Shown here piece after piece: positions 31,516 to 40,479 of a stretch of DNA of 64,000 nucleotides (the first letter of the stretch is position 1; each line of letters begins with the position of its first letter). Under the pieces are notes generated by a model. It saw only the letters and a program-made list of their open reading frames with translations. It ran no database searches and was not told the origin of the DNA. The position numbers were made by a program, and so were the translations under genes. The stretch comes from Terriglobales bacterium (GTDB lineage: Bacteria; Acidobacteriota; Terriglobia; Terriglobales; Acidobacteriaceae), in the NCBI GenBank assembly GCA_025462725.1, contig JAOAPE010000008.1, positions 1-64,000 of the forward strand, given 5' to 3'.

Positions 31516-33711
31516 CTAGGCAGCCAGAGGCGGATAGATCCGTTCGAATTCCGGTTCGCCATGGAGCGACGCCAAATCCGGATCGCGACGTGCCCAATTT
31601 GAGTCGTGGAAACCCGCAGCTTGCGCTCGAGTCAATATTTGTAGCGCTTGCTGCTTGTTGCCACGCAGCGCGTACATGCAAGCTGCGTTGTACAAGATGC
31701 CCGGATCATTAGGTCGGAATGAGATGGCCAGGTTCATCTCCCGTTCAGCATCTTCCAAGCGCCCTTGCTGCTCATACCTGGTTGCTACAAGATTTCTGGC
31801 GCGAACGTCTTCAGGATTAGTAAGAAGCTGCTTCTCCAGTACCTCTACTTGTTTAGAAATAAGGGCAGAGCACTCCTCTTTATGGCCCAAGCTGTCTAAT
31901 GCATTGATGTAAGGAACGTAGGTGTTGTAATCATCGCCATTGGCCTCAAGCGCCGCGGGCACGATCCTGATCGCTTCCTCGAAACGGTCTGTTGAGAAAT
32001 ATGCTGATCCTAACAGGTGATAAACCCCTTCACAGTGGGCTTTCAACTTGATTGCGCGCTGCGCACACCGAATCGCTTCTTTGTAATTCTGGTCCGCATA
32101 AAATACCCAACCCTGAGCGACGATTGCTTCGGCAAGTTGGGGTTGCAGGGCAATCGCCCTTCCCGATGCGGCACTGCACCTTTCAATCCACCGGGGCTCC
32201 CGCTCGTGGCTGTCATACAGTCGTGCGCAAACGTTCGCTACGCCCGCATGGGCCAGCGCAAAGCTCTGATCCAGTGCCACCGCACTGTCAAACAGCTGCA
32301 ACGCGAAGTCCAGGTCCTGTCTGGTCAGTTGCCGCATATGGCTTCGACCCCGCAGGTACAGATCGTATGCGTGTAGATTATCTGTCGGCTTTTTAGCTAA
32401 TGCTTTCTCTTCCTGCGGCGACAGGGTGATACGCAGAGCGTCTGCGATACTGCGTGCGATCTCGTCCTGCAACTCGAAGACATCCTTCATTTCACGGTCG
32501 AAGCGTTCTGACCATAATGGAAAATCAGTGTGCGTATCCACTAATTGGGTGTTGATTCGTAGCCGGGTTCCCGAGCGTCGCAGCGTTCCACCAAGAACGT
32601 ACGCCGCATTCAGTTGCCTTCCCACTTGCGTTGACGTCACCGGCTTATCGCGATACGCCAGCACTGTCGGGCGCGGAAAGATTTTCAGCTCGCGGATCTT
32701 GGATAACTCCGTAATGATGTCCTCTGTCATACCATCACGAAGATACTCATCCTCTTTCACGCCGCTCAGGTTTTCAAAATAAAGCACCGCAATGGATTTT
32801 TCCGCATGCCCATTCTCGCGGCGCTCGCCAGCTTCCGCCGATTTCTTGCTCCCCGATTCCAGATCGCGTTTAAGTCTTAGCAAATCTGTTTTCAGTTCTG
32901 TCGCTGTCTGGTAACGCAGACTGCGGTCTTTCTCCAGTGCCTTTCGCGTGATCACTTGTAGCTCGGAGGGCAGTTTCGAATTTAGTTCCTGTACCGCCAC
33001 AGGCTCGCGATTCATGATGGCTTCGAAGATCACTGCCGAGGTGTCCCCTCGAAAGGGCATGACTCCCGTCGCCATCTGATAGAGGACGGTGCCAAATGAA
33101 AACAAGTCCGTTCGTCCATCAGTCAGCTGTCCCCGCGCTTGTTCCGGCGACATGTATCCGATCGTCCCCATCGAAGTTCCCGGAGTAGTCAGCGGCTCAG
33201 CGATGAGTGCTGTCTCCAGCGCGGATTCACGCCTCCCGGTGCGGTCGATCTTCGCCAGACCGAAGTCGAGTACCTTGGCCTGCTTTCTTTCTGTGATGAA
33301 AATATTTGCAGGCTTAATATCGCGGTGCACAATGCCTCGTGCGTGAGCAGCCTCCAGAGCTTCGGTGATCTGGATGGAAAAATTCAAGACATCCGTGATA
33401 TCTAGCGGACCTCTTTGAACGAGGGAACTGAGGACGTCGCCTTCCAGCAACTCCATAACAATGAAGTACGAGCCTTCATGTTCCTCGATGGCATAGATGG
33501 TGCAGATGTTGGGATGGTTCAGTGAAGAAGCCGCACGAGCCTCGCGCAAAAAACGCTCCATCACTTGATGATCGGTGGCCAGGTCAGTGGGAAGGAACTT
33601 GAGGGCTACAGGTCTCTGCAGGCGGGTATCTTCTGCCCTGAAAACGACTCCCATCCCGCCACTACCCAGTTCATCGGTGACGCTGTAATGAATGATCTTA
33701 TTTTGGACCAT
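31516..33711 (-). CDS. Ser/Thr protein kinase with TolB-like and TPR regions
   Basis: A 731-residue protein with no membrane helix. Residues ~8-275 form a Hanks-type kinase: GSGGMGVVFRA, VALKFL (catalytic Lys), HRDIKPANI, DFGLAK and GTIGYMSPEQARG. Residues ~310-430 form the TolB/FlgO-like domain often joined to adenylate cyclases and kinases (SIAVLYFENLSGVKEDEYL, RRSGTRLRINTQLVD). The rest is a run of TPR repeats (AIALQPQLAEAIVAQGWVFY, NPEDVRARNLVATRYEQQG). It probably phosphorylates proteins as part of a signalling complex. Several such kinases are usual in acidobacteria. It converges on the VWFA gene across 15 bases. Confidence 0.92.
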   Translation of the reverse strand: MVQNKIIHYSVTDELGSGGMGVVFRAEDTRLQRPVALKFLPTDLATDHQVMERFLREARAASSLNHPNICTIYAIEEHEGSYFIVMELLEGDVLSSLVQRGPLDITDVLNFSIQITEALEAAHARGIVHRDIKPANIFITERKQAKVLDFGLAKIDRTGRRESALETALIAEPLTTPGTSMGTIGYMSPEQARGQLTDGRTDLFSFGTVLYQMATGVMPFRGDTSAVIFEAIMNREPVAVQELNSKLPSELQVITRKALEKDRSLRYQTATELKTDLLRLKRDLESGSKKSAEAGERRENGHAEKSIAVLYFENLSGVKEDEYLRDGMTEDIITELSKIRELKIFPRPTVLAYRDKPVTSTQVGRQLNAAYVLGGTLRRSGTRLRINTQLVDTHTDFPLWSERFDREMKDVFELQDEIARSIADALRITLSPQEEKALAKKPTDNLHAYDLYLRGRSHMRQLTRQDLDFALQLFDSAVALDQSFALAHAGVANVCARLYDSHEREPRWIERCSAASGRAIALQPQLAEAIVAQGWVFYADQNYKEAIRCAQRAIKLKAHCEGVYHLLGSAYFSTDRFEEAIRIVPAALEANGDDYNTYVPYINALDSLGHKEECSALISKQVEVLEKQLLTNPEDVRARNLVATRYEQQGRLEDAEREMNLAISFRPNDPGILYNAACMYALRGNKQQALQILTRAQAAGFHDSNWARRDPDLASLHGEPEFERIYPPLAA

Positions 33712-33964
33712 TTCGAGGACGCTCTTTGACGAAGCCCCTCAGGCTTGAAGTGGGAGTATAACTTGATTCCAGAGTGCCTCGTTTCTCAGGTTCGGGTAGG
33801 CGTAAGATGGCGGACTATGCTGTCCAGCGGAATCTCCTTTCCGGCACCCACTCAGTAAACTCTACTGCTTGTGGTGCTCTTGTCTGAGTACCACAACCTA
33901 TACACGGTAGCCTTGCGACTCCGGATTCCGCATAGAAATCCTCATCCTGTGGGAAAAATACTTA

Positions 33965-34020
33965 TTGACACACATAGGTTTAGGCGTAGGATGTGGGAGA
34001 AAGTGGTTAGAAGTGGAAAG
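33965..34020 (+). promoter_or_regulatory. dcw promoter with MraZ-type repeats
   Basis: TTGACA (33965-33970), a 16-base spacer and TAGGAT (33987-33992) form a good promoter. Directly after it GTGG occurs three times at exact 10-base intervals (33993, 34003, 34013), each followed by a purine-rich stretch. MraZ is known to bind tandem TGG-type repeats with 10-bp spacing in its own promoter. About 180 bases of leader separate it from mraZ. The rest of the gap 33712-34200 shows no gene. Confidence 0.65.
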
Positions 34021-34200
34021 AGCAATACGGTCAGTGGGTGCAAGTAGTCAAAAGGTGCCGACAGCGATAAATGAAACTAAACAGCCTCCAAAACGAGACT
34101 GAAACGCTGACAAAGACCGAAATTGCTATCGCTTTTACCTCCTTCGTAGCGGCAGTAGCCGCAAAAAGTTTTAGCAGCACCCCTAAGCGGGGAAAAACAA

Positions 34201-34638
34201 ATGTTCCGCGGCAATCATCCAACACGCGTCGACGAAAAGGGCCGGTTAAAGGTCCCTGCGGAGTTCAAGCGCACAGTCGACGAGAAGTACGGGGCGCAAT
34301 TCTACATCACCAGCGTCGATGGAAGGATTGCTCAGATATATCCCTTCGAGGAATGGCAGCGGATCGAGGAAAAGCTTTCCCGGCTTTCGAACTTCAACCC
34401 GGCGAAGAAGAACTTTCTTACGCGAACGAACTATTACGGCCAGCAAGTGGAGATCGACGGCCAAGGCCGGTTGCTGATTCCGCAAATTTTGCGCGAAGCA
34501 GCCGGAATAAAGGGCGAAGTTGCAGTCATGGGGATGCTTACGTATCTGGAAGTGCGGAACATGGATTCTATCCGCACCGAGATACAAGCTCCGTTCACCG
34601 CAGAGGATGAAAAGACGCTCGACGAACTGGGCATCTAG
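34201..34638 (+). CDS. mraZ: Transcriptional regulator MraZ
   Basis: A 145-residue protein with two AbrB-like MraZ repeats: MFRGNHPTRVDEKGRLKVP near the start and EIDGQGRLLIPQILRE at about 82-98, each with the DxxGR(L)xxP signature. MraZ forms a ring and controls the dcw operon, of which it is the first gene. It is followed by rsmH with a 1-base stop/start overlap (34638). The ribosome binding site is weak (GGGGA). Confidence 0.95.
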   Translation: MFRGNHPTRVDEKGRLKVPAEFKRTVDEKYGAQFYITSVDGRIAQIYPFEEWQRIEEKLSRLSNFNPAKKNFLTRTNYYGQQVEIDGQGRLLIPQILREAAGIKGEVAVMGMLTYLEVRNMDSIRTEIQAPFTAEDEKTLDELGI

Positions 34639-35642
34639 TGACGGACGAAAGTTTAAACAACGCCCCTCAGGGGGCTGGACATGGGCCGGATTCAAGCAAG
34701 ACGGGTTTTGGCCATGTCCCGGTTCTTTTAAAAGAAGCGATCGACTTTTTAGCCATCCGGCGCGGCGGCACCTATATCGACGTGACTCTGGGATTGGCCG
34801 GGCACAGCTTCGAAATCGCAAAGCTCCTCGGCGCACAGGGTCATTTGATTGGCTTCGATAAAGATACGCACGCGTTGGAAATCGCGAAACGGCGTTTGAG
34901 TGAACCGCCGCCAGAGTTGAAAGACGACTGGCCGCGCATCACGCTCCTGCACTCAAGCTTTGCGGATATCGCAGAGCATGTCGCAGAGAAAAGCGCAGAT
35001 GGATTACTTGCCGACATCGGCATCAGTTCCATGCAGCTTCAAGACCCGTCGCGAGGGTTCAGTTTTCAGGCGGAAGGACCGCTCGACATGCGAATGGATC
35101 CGCATGCTGAGCGCACCGCCGATCAAGTGGTAAACCGCATAGGCGAAGAAGATCTCGCCAATGTGATTTACGAATTCGGTGAGGAAAGGAGGTCGCGGAG
35201 AATCGCCAGAGCCATTGTACGGGCACGGCCGATACGTTCGACCGCTCATCTGTCACAGGTTATATCGGCCGCTGCCCGGCCAATGAAAACTGACAAGATT
35301 CATCCCGCGACGAGGACCTTTCAAGCTCTCCGAATATTCGTAAACCGTGAGTTGGACGATCTGGAAGCGCTGGTACACGGAAAAACTGCCGGCCCACAGC
35401 CGAATTCCATTCGGTCAGGTGGTGCGGCGCTTCGCGTCCTTAAGTCGGGTGGAAGACTGGTAGTCATCAGCTTCCACTCGCTAGAAGATCGGATTGTAAA
35501 AGACGCGCTGCGGGAAGGCGCGCACGCCCGGCCAAAGCGCTGGGAGATTTTGACCAAGAAGCCGGTAACGGCTGGCGATGAAGAAATGGATCGCAACCCG
35601 CGGGCACGCAGTGCAAAAATGCGCGCCGCGATAAAAGTTTAA
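34638..35642 (+). CDS. rsmH: 16S rRNA (cytosine1402-N4)-methyltransferase RsmH
   Basis: A 334-residue RsmH (MraW). It uses S-adenosylmethionine to methylate C1402 in the ribosomal decoding site. It has the substrate motif GHVPVLLKEAIDFL, the SAM-binding strand GTYIDVTLGLAGHS and GFDKDTHAL, ISSMQLQDPSRGFSF, DMRMDP, HPATRTFQALRIFVN and VISFHSLEDRIVK. It starts with GTG, whose G is the last base of the mraZ stop. A 170-base gap follows before the small ORF at 35813. The N-terminal ~20 residues are a short extension. Confidence 0.95.
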   Translation: MTDESLNNAPQGAGHGPDSSKTGFGHVPVLLKEAIDFLAIRRGGTYIDVTLGLAGHSFEIAKLLGAQGHLIGFDKDTHALEIAKRRLSEPPPELKDDWPRITLLHSSFADIAEHVAEKSADGLLADIGISSMQLQDPSRGFSFQAEGPLDMRMDPHAERTADQVVNRIGEEDLANVIYEFGEERRSRRIARAIVRARPIRSTAHLSQVISAAARPMKTDKIHPATRTFQALRIFVNRELDDLEALVHGKTAGPQPNSIRSGGAALRVLKSGGRLVVISFHSLEDRIVKDALREGAHARPKRWEILTKKPVTAGDEEMDRNPRARSAKMRAAIKV

Positions 35643-35812
35643 TGCCGCCACTGGCGTGGATTCAGTGAATGGCAAGAAGTTCCGGAATGGCATCGTCCTC
35701 TCTAACAAATTAGGGCGAACAAAAATCCACGAATTTATCCCACCGTTTCGGTGCTGTTCCGGAAAAATTTTAGAAGTCAGGCCATGAAAGAAATAAAAGG
35801 AAGGTGAATGCT

Positions 35813-35992
35813 ATGTACAAAGGCAGCGTGATTGACGACCTCATTCAGAGCGTAGTTCAGGCGGAGCAGCACATCGAGTCGGCCGACAGCATTAAGAAGT
35901 CGCGGCCGAACGTCCAGGCTTACGCCATGTATATGTACGAGTATTACCGACCAGAAACAGCAGTATCAACCGGGGCATTTGAGGTAGCGTAA
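35813..35992 (+). CDS. Small hypothetical protein in the dcw cluster
   Basis: A 59-residue ORF beginning MYKGSVIDDLIQSVVQAEQH. AAGGAAGG lies 9 bases ahead of its ATG (an in-frame GTG at 35804 is also open). It is tyrosine-rich in the middle (AYAMYMYEYYRP). There is no membrane segment or known motif. Its stop TAA shares bases with the ftsL ATG (35992), so the two are probably translated together. It may be a lineage-specific member of the cluster. Confidence 0.6.
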   Translation: MYKGSVIDDLIQSVVQAEQHIESADSIKKSRPNVQAYAMYMYEYYRPETAVSTGAFEVA

Positions 35993-36525
35993 TGGCAGCG
36001 TCGCAGTGGTTGGCAAACAGTTTGAATTGGGCAGGCGGAGTCCCCGCGCGCGTACAGGGCGTTTACTCGCCCGTTGCGGCTGCTCCCGGTGCTGGCGTGA
36101 AACGCGCCGGGACCGCATGGATGGGTACTCCCGAGATTTACTTCTCGAAGAACATTGACAACTCGCGATTGGTGAAGGTCACTGACCACCAGCGTACGCG
36201 CGAGATCGCGATCTTCTCCGCGTCGCTCGCGTGCTTGTTCCTGCTGGTGATGGTCTACGCTTTCCAGCACTTCAGCTCCATCGAGTACGGATACAAGATT
36301 GAAGCACAGAAGAAGCAGCGCGAAGAACTGGTGGAAGCCAATCGCGCGTTGCGTCTCGAAGAAGCTTCGCTGCGTGATCCCGAAAGGATTGACGTTCTAG
36401 CGCGTCGCATGGGTTTGGAATCTCCGCAAGCCGGACAGGTGCAGCATCTTGAGAACGCCGGCGATGCCGGAACTCCGATGATGGCCCGGGCCTCTGATGT
36501 CGCGGTGGTCACGCTCGCGCAATAG
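35992..36525 (+). CDS. ftsL: Cell division protein FtsL-like
   Basis: A 177-residue bitopic membrane protein in the place of ftsL. About 70 cytoplasmic residues are followed by a membrane helix at about 73-92 (AIFSASLACLFLLVMVYAF), then a leucine-zipper-like helix outside (KKQREELVEANRALRLEEAS) ending in LRDPERIDVLARRMGLESP, the FtsL/DivIC pattern. FtsL joins FtsB and FtsQ to activate FtsW and FtsI at the septum. The cytoplasmic part is longer than in E. coli. Assignment rests on position plus this pattern. Confidence 0.85.
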   Translation: MAASQWLANSLNWAGGVPARVQGVYSPVAAAPGAGVKRAGTAWMGTPEIYFSKNIDNSRLVKVTDHQRTREIAIFSASLACLFLLVMVYAFQHFSSIEYGYKIEAQKKQREELVEANRALRLEEASLRDPERIDVLARRMGLESPQAGQVQHLENAGDAGTPMMARASDVAVVTLAQ

Positions 36526-36577
36526 TTTCTGTACTGTACGTGCAGTGAGAAGTTGGGTGCGTTAAGGTGAGATACAG

Positions 36578-38887
36578 ATGGCGGATACTGCAAACTGCAG
36601 ATCCGTCATCTGCTTCTTTAGTCAATTTCAACTTACGAAAAATGAATTGGCGGAAATGCCAGAGCAGAAGAAAAAATCCACCCGCACGGACGCTGACTCA
36701 CCCAGCAAGTCCTCGAGAAATTCCAAGAATTCCAATCCAAAAATAAGAATCTACTTCCTCGCGGGATTCCTCTTACTCTGGCTCTGCGCCATCGGATACC
36801 GCCTCGTCGTGCTCCAAGTCGTTCGCTATGGAGAATTCACGCAACGCGCTTCACGGCAACAGCAGCGCACTGTGGAAGTCTCACCGCGACGTGGCGTGAT
36901 CTATGATCGCAACGGCCATGAACTGGCCATGACCATCAACGTGGACTCCGTCTTCGCAGTTCCATCGGAGATCCCCGACCAGGCCAACGCCGCCAGTCTT
37001 ATTGCGCAAGTTCTCAAAGTCGAGCCCAAAGAGATCCTTGCAAAGATTCAGGGCTCGCGAAACTTTTCTTGGATCGCCCGCAAGCTCGACGCGGAAGATA
37101 GCAATCGCATTCGTGCGCTGAGTCTCAAAGGGATTTATTTCCAGAAGGAATCAAAGCGCTTTTATCCTAAACGAGAACTTGCGGCGCAAGTTCTCGGATA
37201 TGTTGGCCTCGACGACGAAGGTCTCGGCGGAATCGAGCGTTCATTTGACGAGCAGATGCGCGGCCGTCCCGGCAAAATGCTGGTCTCCGTCGACGCCCGT
37301 CAGCGCTCTCTCGGTCGCGTTGAGAAGCAGCCGGAATCCGGACAGAGCATCGTCCTTACGATTGACGAAAAAATCCAGTACATAGCCGAGCGCGAACTTG
37401 ACCGCGCCATGGCCGAGTCCCACGCGGAAGCCGGAACCGTCGTCGTACAAAATCCCCATACCGGAGAGATCCTCGCATTAGCTAGTCGGCCAACGTTTAA
37501 CCCGAACGCATTTCGTACTTCAACACCGCAAGCGTTGAAGAACCGCGCCGTCAGCGACATCTACGAGCCCGGCTCCACCTTCAAGATCGTCACTCTCTCC
37601 GCTGCGCTCGAAGAAAAACTGACGCGCCCCGATGAAGTCATTGACTGCCAAATGGGCTCAATCATGGTCTTTGGACGCAAAGTTCATGACCATAAGCCAT
37701 TTGGCAATTTAACCGTCTCCCAAGTGTTGCAGAAGTCCAGCGACGTCGGCGCCATCAAACTCGGGCTTCGCCTCGGCGACCAGCGCATGGACCAATACAT
37801 CCGCGCATTCGGTTTCGGCACGCAGACCGGCCTCGAACTTCCCGGCGAGACTCGTGGCATGGCTAAGCCCGCCAGCCGATGGACGAAGTCCAGCATCGGT
37901 TCCATTGCCATGGGACAAGAGGTAGGCGTTTCATCTGTGCAACTGGTTTCCATGGCCTCCACAATCGCCAACGACGGTGTCTACACGCCTCCCCGCATTG
38001 TCGCCGGTTCCATCGCTCCGCGCGCTACGTTGCAGACGGTCGTCTTCAAGCCCGCGCAACAGCGTCGAGTTGTTTCGCCACTCACGGCAGTTGAAATGAA
38101 AAGGATGCTGGAAGAAGTCGTCCTCTTCGGCACTGGAAAAAAAGCGATCCTCGATGGCTACACTTCTGCCGGCAAGAGCGGAACCGCGCAGAAGATTGAT
38201 CCCGCAACTGGTAGATACAGCGCGACGAAATACGTTGCGTCATTTGCTGGCTTCGCCCCTGTGGCTCAACCTGCAGTTACGATCTCAGTCATGCTCGATT
38301 CGCCCCAGGGTGAACACCATGGCGGCGAAGTGGGCGGACCACTCTTCGGGCGTGTCGCCCAACAAGTTCTCGCTTACATGAACGTGCCGCATGATGCAGA
38401 TGTAAAGAATTCCCAACGCTTGATGATTCGGGCATCAGCCAAGCAATCGGATTTCTCTGAAGGCTCACCTGATCGTCTCAGTGGCGAAGTGGATGCAGCT
38501 GACATCGTAACCGCCGAGACCTCAGCTACTCCCGCAATCACCCCCGCTGCCGCGAAGAAGGAAGCCGATCGCGCGCGCGTCATCGCCGCTTCATTCACTC
38601 CCGCAAAGCAGCAGACTACCCCTGCACCCCAACCGGCAAAGCAGATCGACACGCCCGCCGCGGCTCCAGTTCCAACTCCAACGCGCGGCACGGTGATCCT
38701 CGACGCAGGCAACGGCCCCGTCGCGCCCGCGCTGTTAGGCAAGTCGGTGCGCTCGGCGATTGAGACCGCTCAGAATGCGGGCATTGAGATTGATGTCGTC
38801 GGTTCAGGCGTGGCCCGCGCGCAAGCGCCCGCTGCTGGCGAACGTGTTCCACCCGGTACCAGGGTAGTCGTAAAATTTGCGCGCTAA
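36578..38887 (+). CDS. ftsI: Class B penicillin-binding protein (FtsI/PBP2 type) with PASTA
   Basis: A 769-residue septal transpeptidase. A membrane helix lies at about 56-75 (RIYFLAGFLLLWLCAIGYRL), followed by the dimerisation domain (RRGVIYDRNG). The catalytic domain has EPGSTFK with nucleophile Ser333, SSD in place of the usual SxN, and AGKSGTAQK. An Ala/Pro-rich linker leads to one C-terminal PASTA domain (GTVILDAGNGPVAPALLGKS). It crosslinks septal peptidoglycan with FtsW. The start at 36578 has AAGGTGAG six bases ahead. ATG at 36656 is an alternative that would shorten the cytoplasmic tail. The PASTA domain is more typical of Gram-positive and spore-former PBPs. Confidence 0.93.
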   Translation: MADTANCRSVICFFSQFQLTKNELAEMPEQKKKSTRTDADSPSKSSRNSKNSNPKIRIYFLAGFLLLWLCAIGYRLVVLQVVRYGEFTQRASRQQQRTVEVSPRRGVIYDRNGHELAMTINVDSVFAVPSEIPDQANAASLIAQVLKVEPKEILAKIQGSRNFSWIARKLDAEDSNRIRALSLKGIYFQKESKRFYPKRELAAQVLGYVGLDDEGLGGIERSFDEQMRGRPGKMLVSVDARQRSLGRVEKQPESGQSIVLTIDEKIQYIAERELDRAMAESHAEAGTVVVQNPHTGEILALASRPTFNPNAFRTSTPQALKNRAVSDIYEPGSTFKIVTLSAALEEKLTRPDEVIDCQMGSIMVFGRKVHDHKPFGNLTVSQVLQKSSDVGAIKLGLRLGDQRMDQYIRAFGFGTQTGLELPGETRGMAKPASRWTKSSIGSIAMGQEVGVSSVQLVSMASTIANDGVYTPPRIVAGSIAPRATLQTVVFKPAQQRRVVSPLTAVEMKRMLEEVVLFGTGKKAILDGYTSAGKSGTAQKIDPATGRYSATKYVASFAGFAPVAQPAVTISVMLDSPQGEHHGGEVGGPLFGRVAQQVLAYMNVPHDADVKNSQRLMIRASAKQSDFSEGSPDRLSGEVDAADIVTAETSATPAITPAAAKKEADRARVIAASFTPAKQQTTPAPQPAKQIDTPAAAPVPTPTRGTVILDAGNGPVAPALLGKSVRSAIETAQNAGIEIDVVGSGVARAQAPAAGERVPPGTRVVVKFAR

Positions 38888-38940
38888 GGCGCAAACCTTG
38901 TGGAAATCGGCCCCTACTTGCTCCACTATAATCAGAACCA

Positions 38941-40479
38941 ATGAGATTCTCAGAACTCCTTAACGGCGCAGAAACCGTCGCAGTCACTGGCGGCAGTGTT
39001 GACGTTTCCGGTCTGCAATACGACTCGAGAAAGGTCGTTGCGGGAGACTGTTTTGTCGCCATGGAAGGGGGCAGCACCGATGGCAATCTCTATATCGATG
39101 CCGCCATCGCGCAAGGAGCGGTCGCCGTCGTAAGCGACTCCCCTCAGCAGAAACCCCGCCCGCGCGTAGCATGGGCAAGCATCAAGCCCAATCATGGACG
39201 CCGCGTGCTGGGGACCATGTCCGCGAATTTTCATGAATACCCTGCCAAGAGCTTAGGACTGGTTGGGATTACCGGAACGAACGGAAAAACAACGACCACG
39301 TACCTGATTGAATCCATCTTTGCCGCGGCAGGGAAGAAGTCCGCTCTCATCGGGACTATTGAATATCGCATCGGCAAGACCGTTGTCCCTTCGCCGCACA
39401 CCACTCCCGAATCATTGGAGCTAAATAAGTTTTTCTCTGAAGCAGTCACTCACGGAGCCACTGAAGCTGTGATGGAAGTCTCGTCGCACGCATTGCATCA
39501 GGAGCGCGTCTTCGCTGTTCCGTTTGATGTAGCTGTCTTCACAAATCTTACGCGCGATCATCTCGATTATCACCGCGACATGGATTCCTACTTTGCTGCT
39601 AAGCAAGTTCTCTTCGCAGGATGCGGTGCCGAGCCGCCACGCGCGGTTGTTATTAACGCCGACGACGCATATGGCCAAAAACTGATCGCCGCGTCCAAGC
39701 TTCTGGGCTCTGAGATTTTCACTTATGGTTTGAAGGACGCGCACTTCTCCACCGCAAACGGAAAGCATGAACTCTCACCAACCGGCACACACTTCGAGAT
39801 GTCCACACCAGCCGGAGACGTAAAGATCGATTCTCAGCTTGTCGGCAAGGTGAATATTTACAACATCCTTGCCGCTGCGGCTGCGGCGCATGCTCGCGGA
39901 ATTTCGATGGAAGACATCGCCAAGGGAATCGCCGCTCTCTCGCACGTCCCCGGGCGCTTCCAACGGGTCAGCCAGGGACAACCGTTCTTAGTCGTCATCG
40001 ATTACGCCCATACTGACGATGCGCTTCGCAATCTCACTTCCGTTGCCCGAGAACTCGTCGCCCGCGAAGGCAAGAAGAACCGCGTCATCACTGTCTTTGG
40101 TTGTGGTGGGGATCGCGACCGCGCAAAGCGCGCCATGATGGGTGAGGCTGCAGGCAGTGGAAGTGATTTTGTAGTCCTCACCTCTGACAATCCACGAAGT
40201 GAAGATCCACTTCGCATTATTCATGATGCTCTTCTGGGCTTGCGCAAACTTCCGCACGCCGAATTCACCATCGAACCGGATCGCAAACGCGCCATCAGCC
40301 TGGCATTGCGTCTCGCGAAACCCGGCGACATAGTCCTCATCGCGGGTAAGGGACACGAAAAAGTTCAAATCACTCGCGAAGGCTCGCATCCGTTCGATGA
40401 TGTTGAAGTCGCAAGCAAAGCCCTCCACGCTGCTGGATATGCTGACGACTTCAGCGGGAAGTCGAGCGCCGGCCTCTAG
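38941..40479 (+). CDS. murE: UDP-MurNAc-tripeptide synthetase MurE
   Basis: A 512-residue cytosolic ligase that adds the third residue of the peptidoglycan stem peptide. The ATP loop is GITGTNGKTTTTYLIE, followed by EVSSHALHQ, NLTRDHLDYHRDM and the C-terminal domain with LTSDNPRSEDP. The DNPR motif is the marker for meso-diaminopimelate specificity, so the wall should be DAP-type. A perfect TATAAT lies 8 bases before the ATG. murF begins on the base after its stop. Confidence 0.96.
   Translation: MRFSELLNGAETVAVTGGSVDVSGLQYDSRKVVAGDCFVAMEGGSTDGNLYIDAAIAQGAVAVVSDSPQQKPRPRVAWASIKPNHGRRVLGTMSANFHEYPAKSLGLVGITGTNGKTTTTYLIESIFAAAGKKSALIGTIEYRIGKTVVPSPHTTPESLELNKFFSEAVTHGATEAVMEVSSHALHQERVFAVPFDVAVFTNLTRDHLDYHRDMDSYFAAKQVLFAGCGAEPPRAVVINADDAYGQKLIAASKLLGSEIFTYGLKDAHFSTANGKHELSPTGTHFEMSTPAGDVKIDSQLVGKVNIYNILAAAAAAHARGISMEDIAKGIAALSHVPGRFQRVSQGQPFLVVIDYAHTDDALRNLTSVARELVAREGKKNRVITVFGCGGDRDRAKRAMMGEAAGSGSDFVVLTSDNPRSEDPLRIIHDALLGLRKLPHAEFTIEPDRKRAISLALRLAKPGDIVLIAGKGHEKVQITREGSHPFDDVEVASKALHAAGYADDFSGKSSAGL

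Noticed and set aside
34071-34610. 179-residue ORF overlapping mraZ in another frame
   Set aside because: It is the out-of-frame shadow of mraZ; the mraZ frame has full family motifs.
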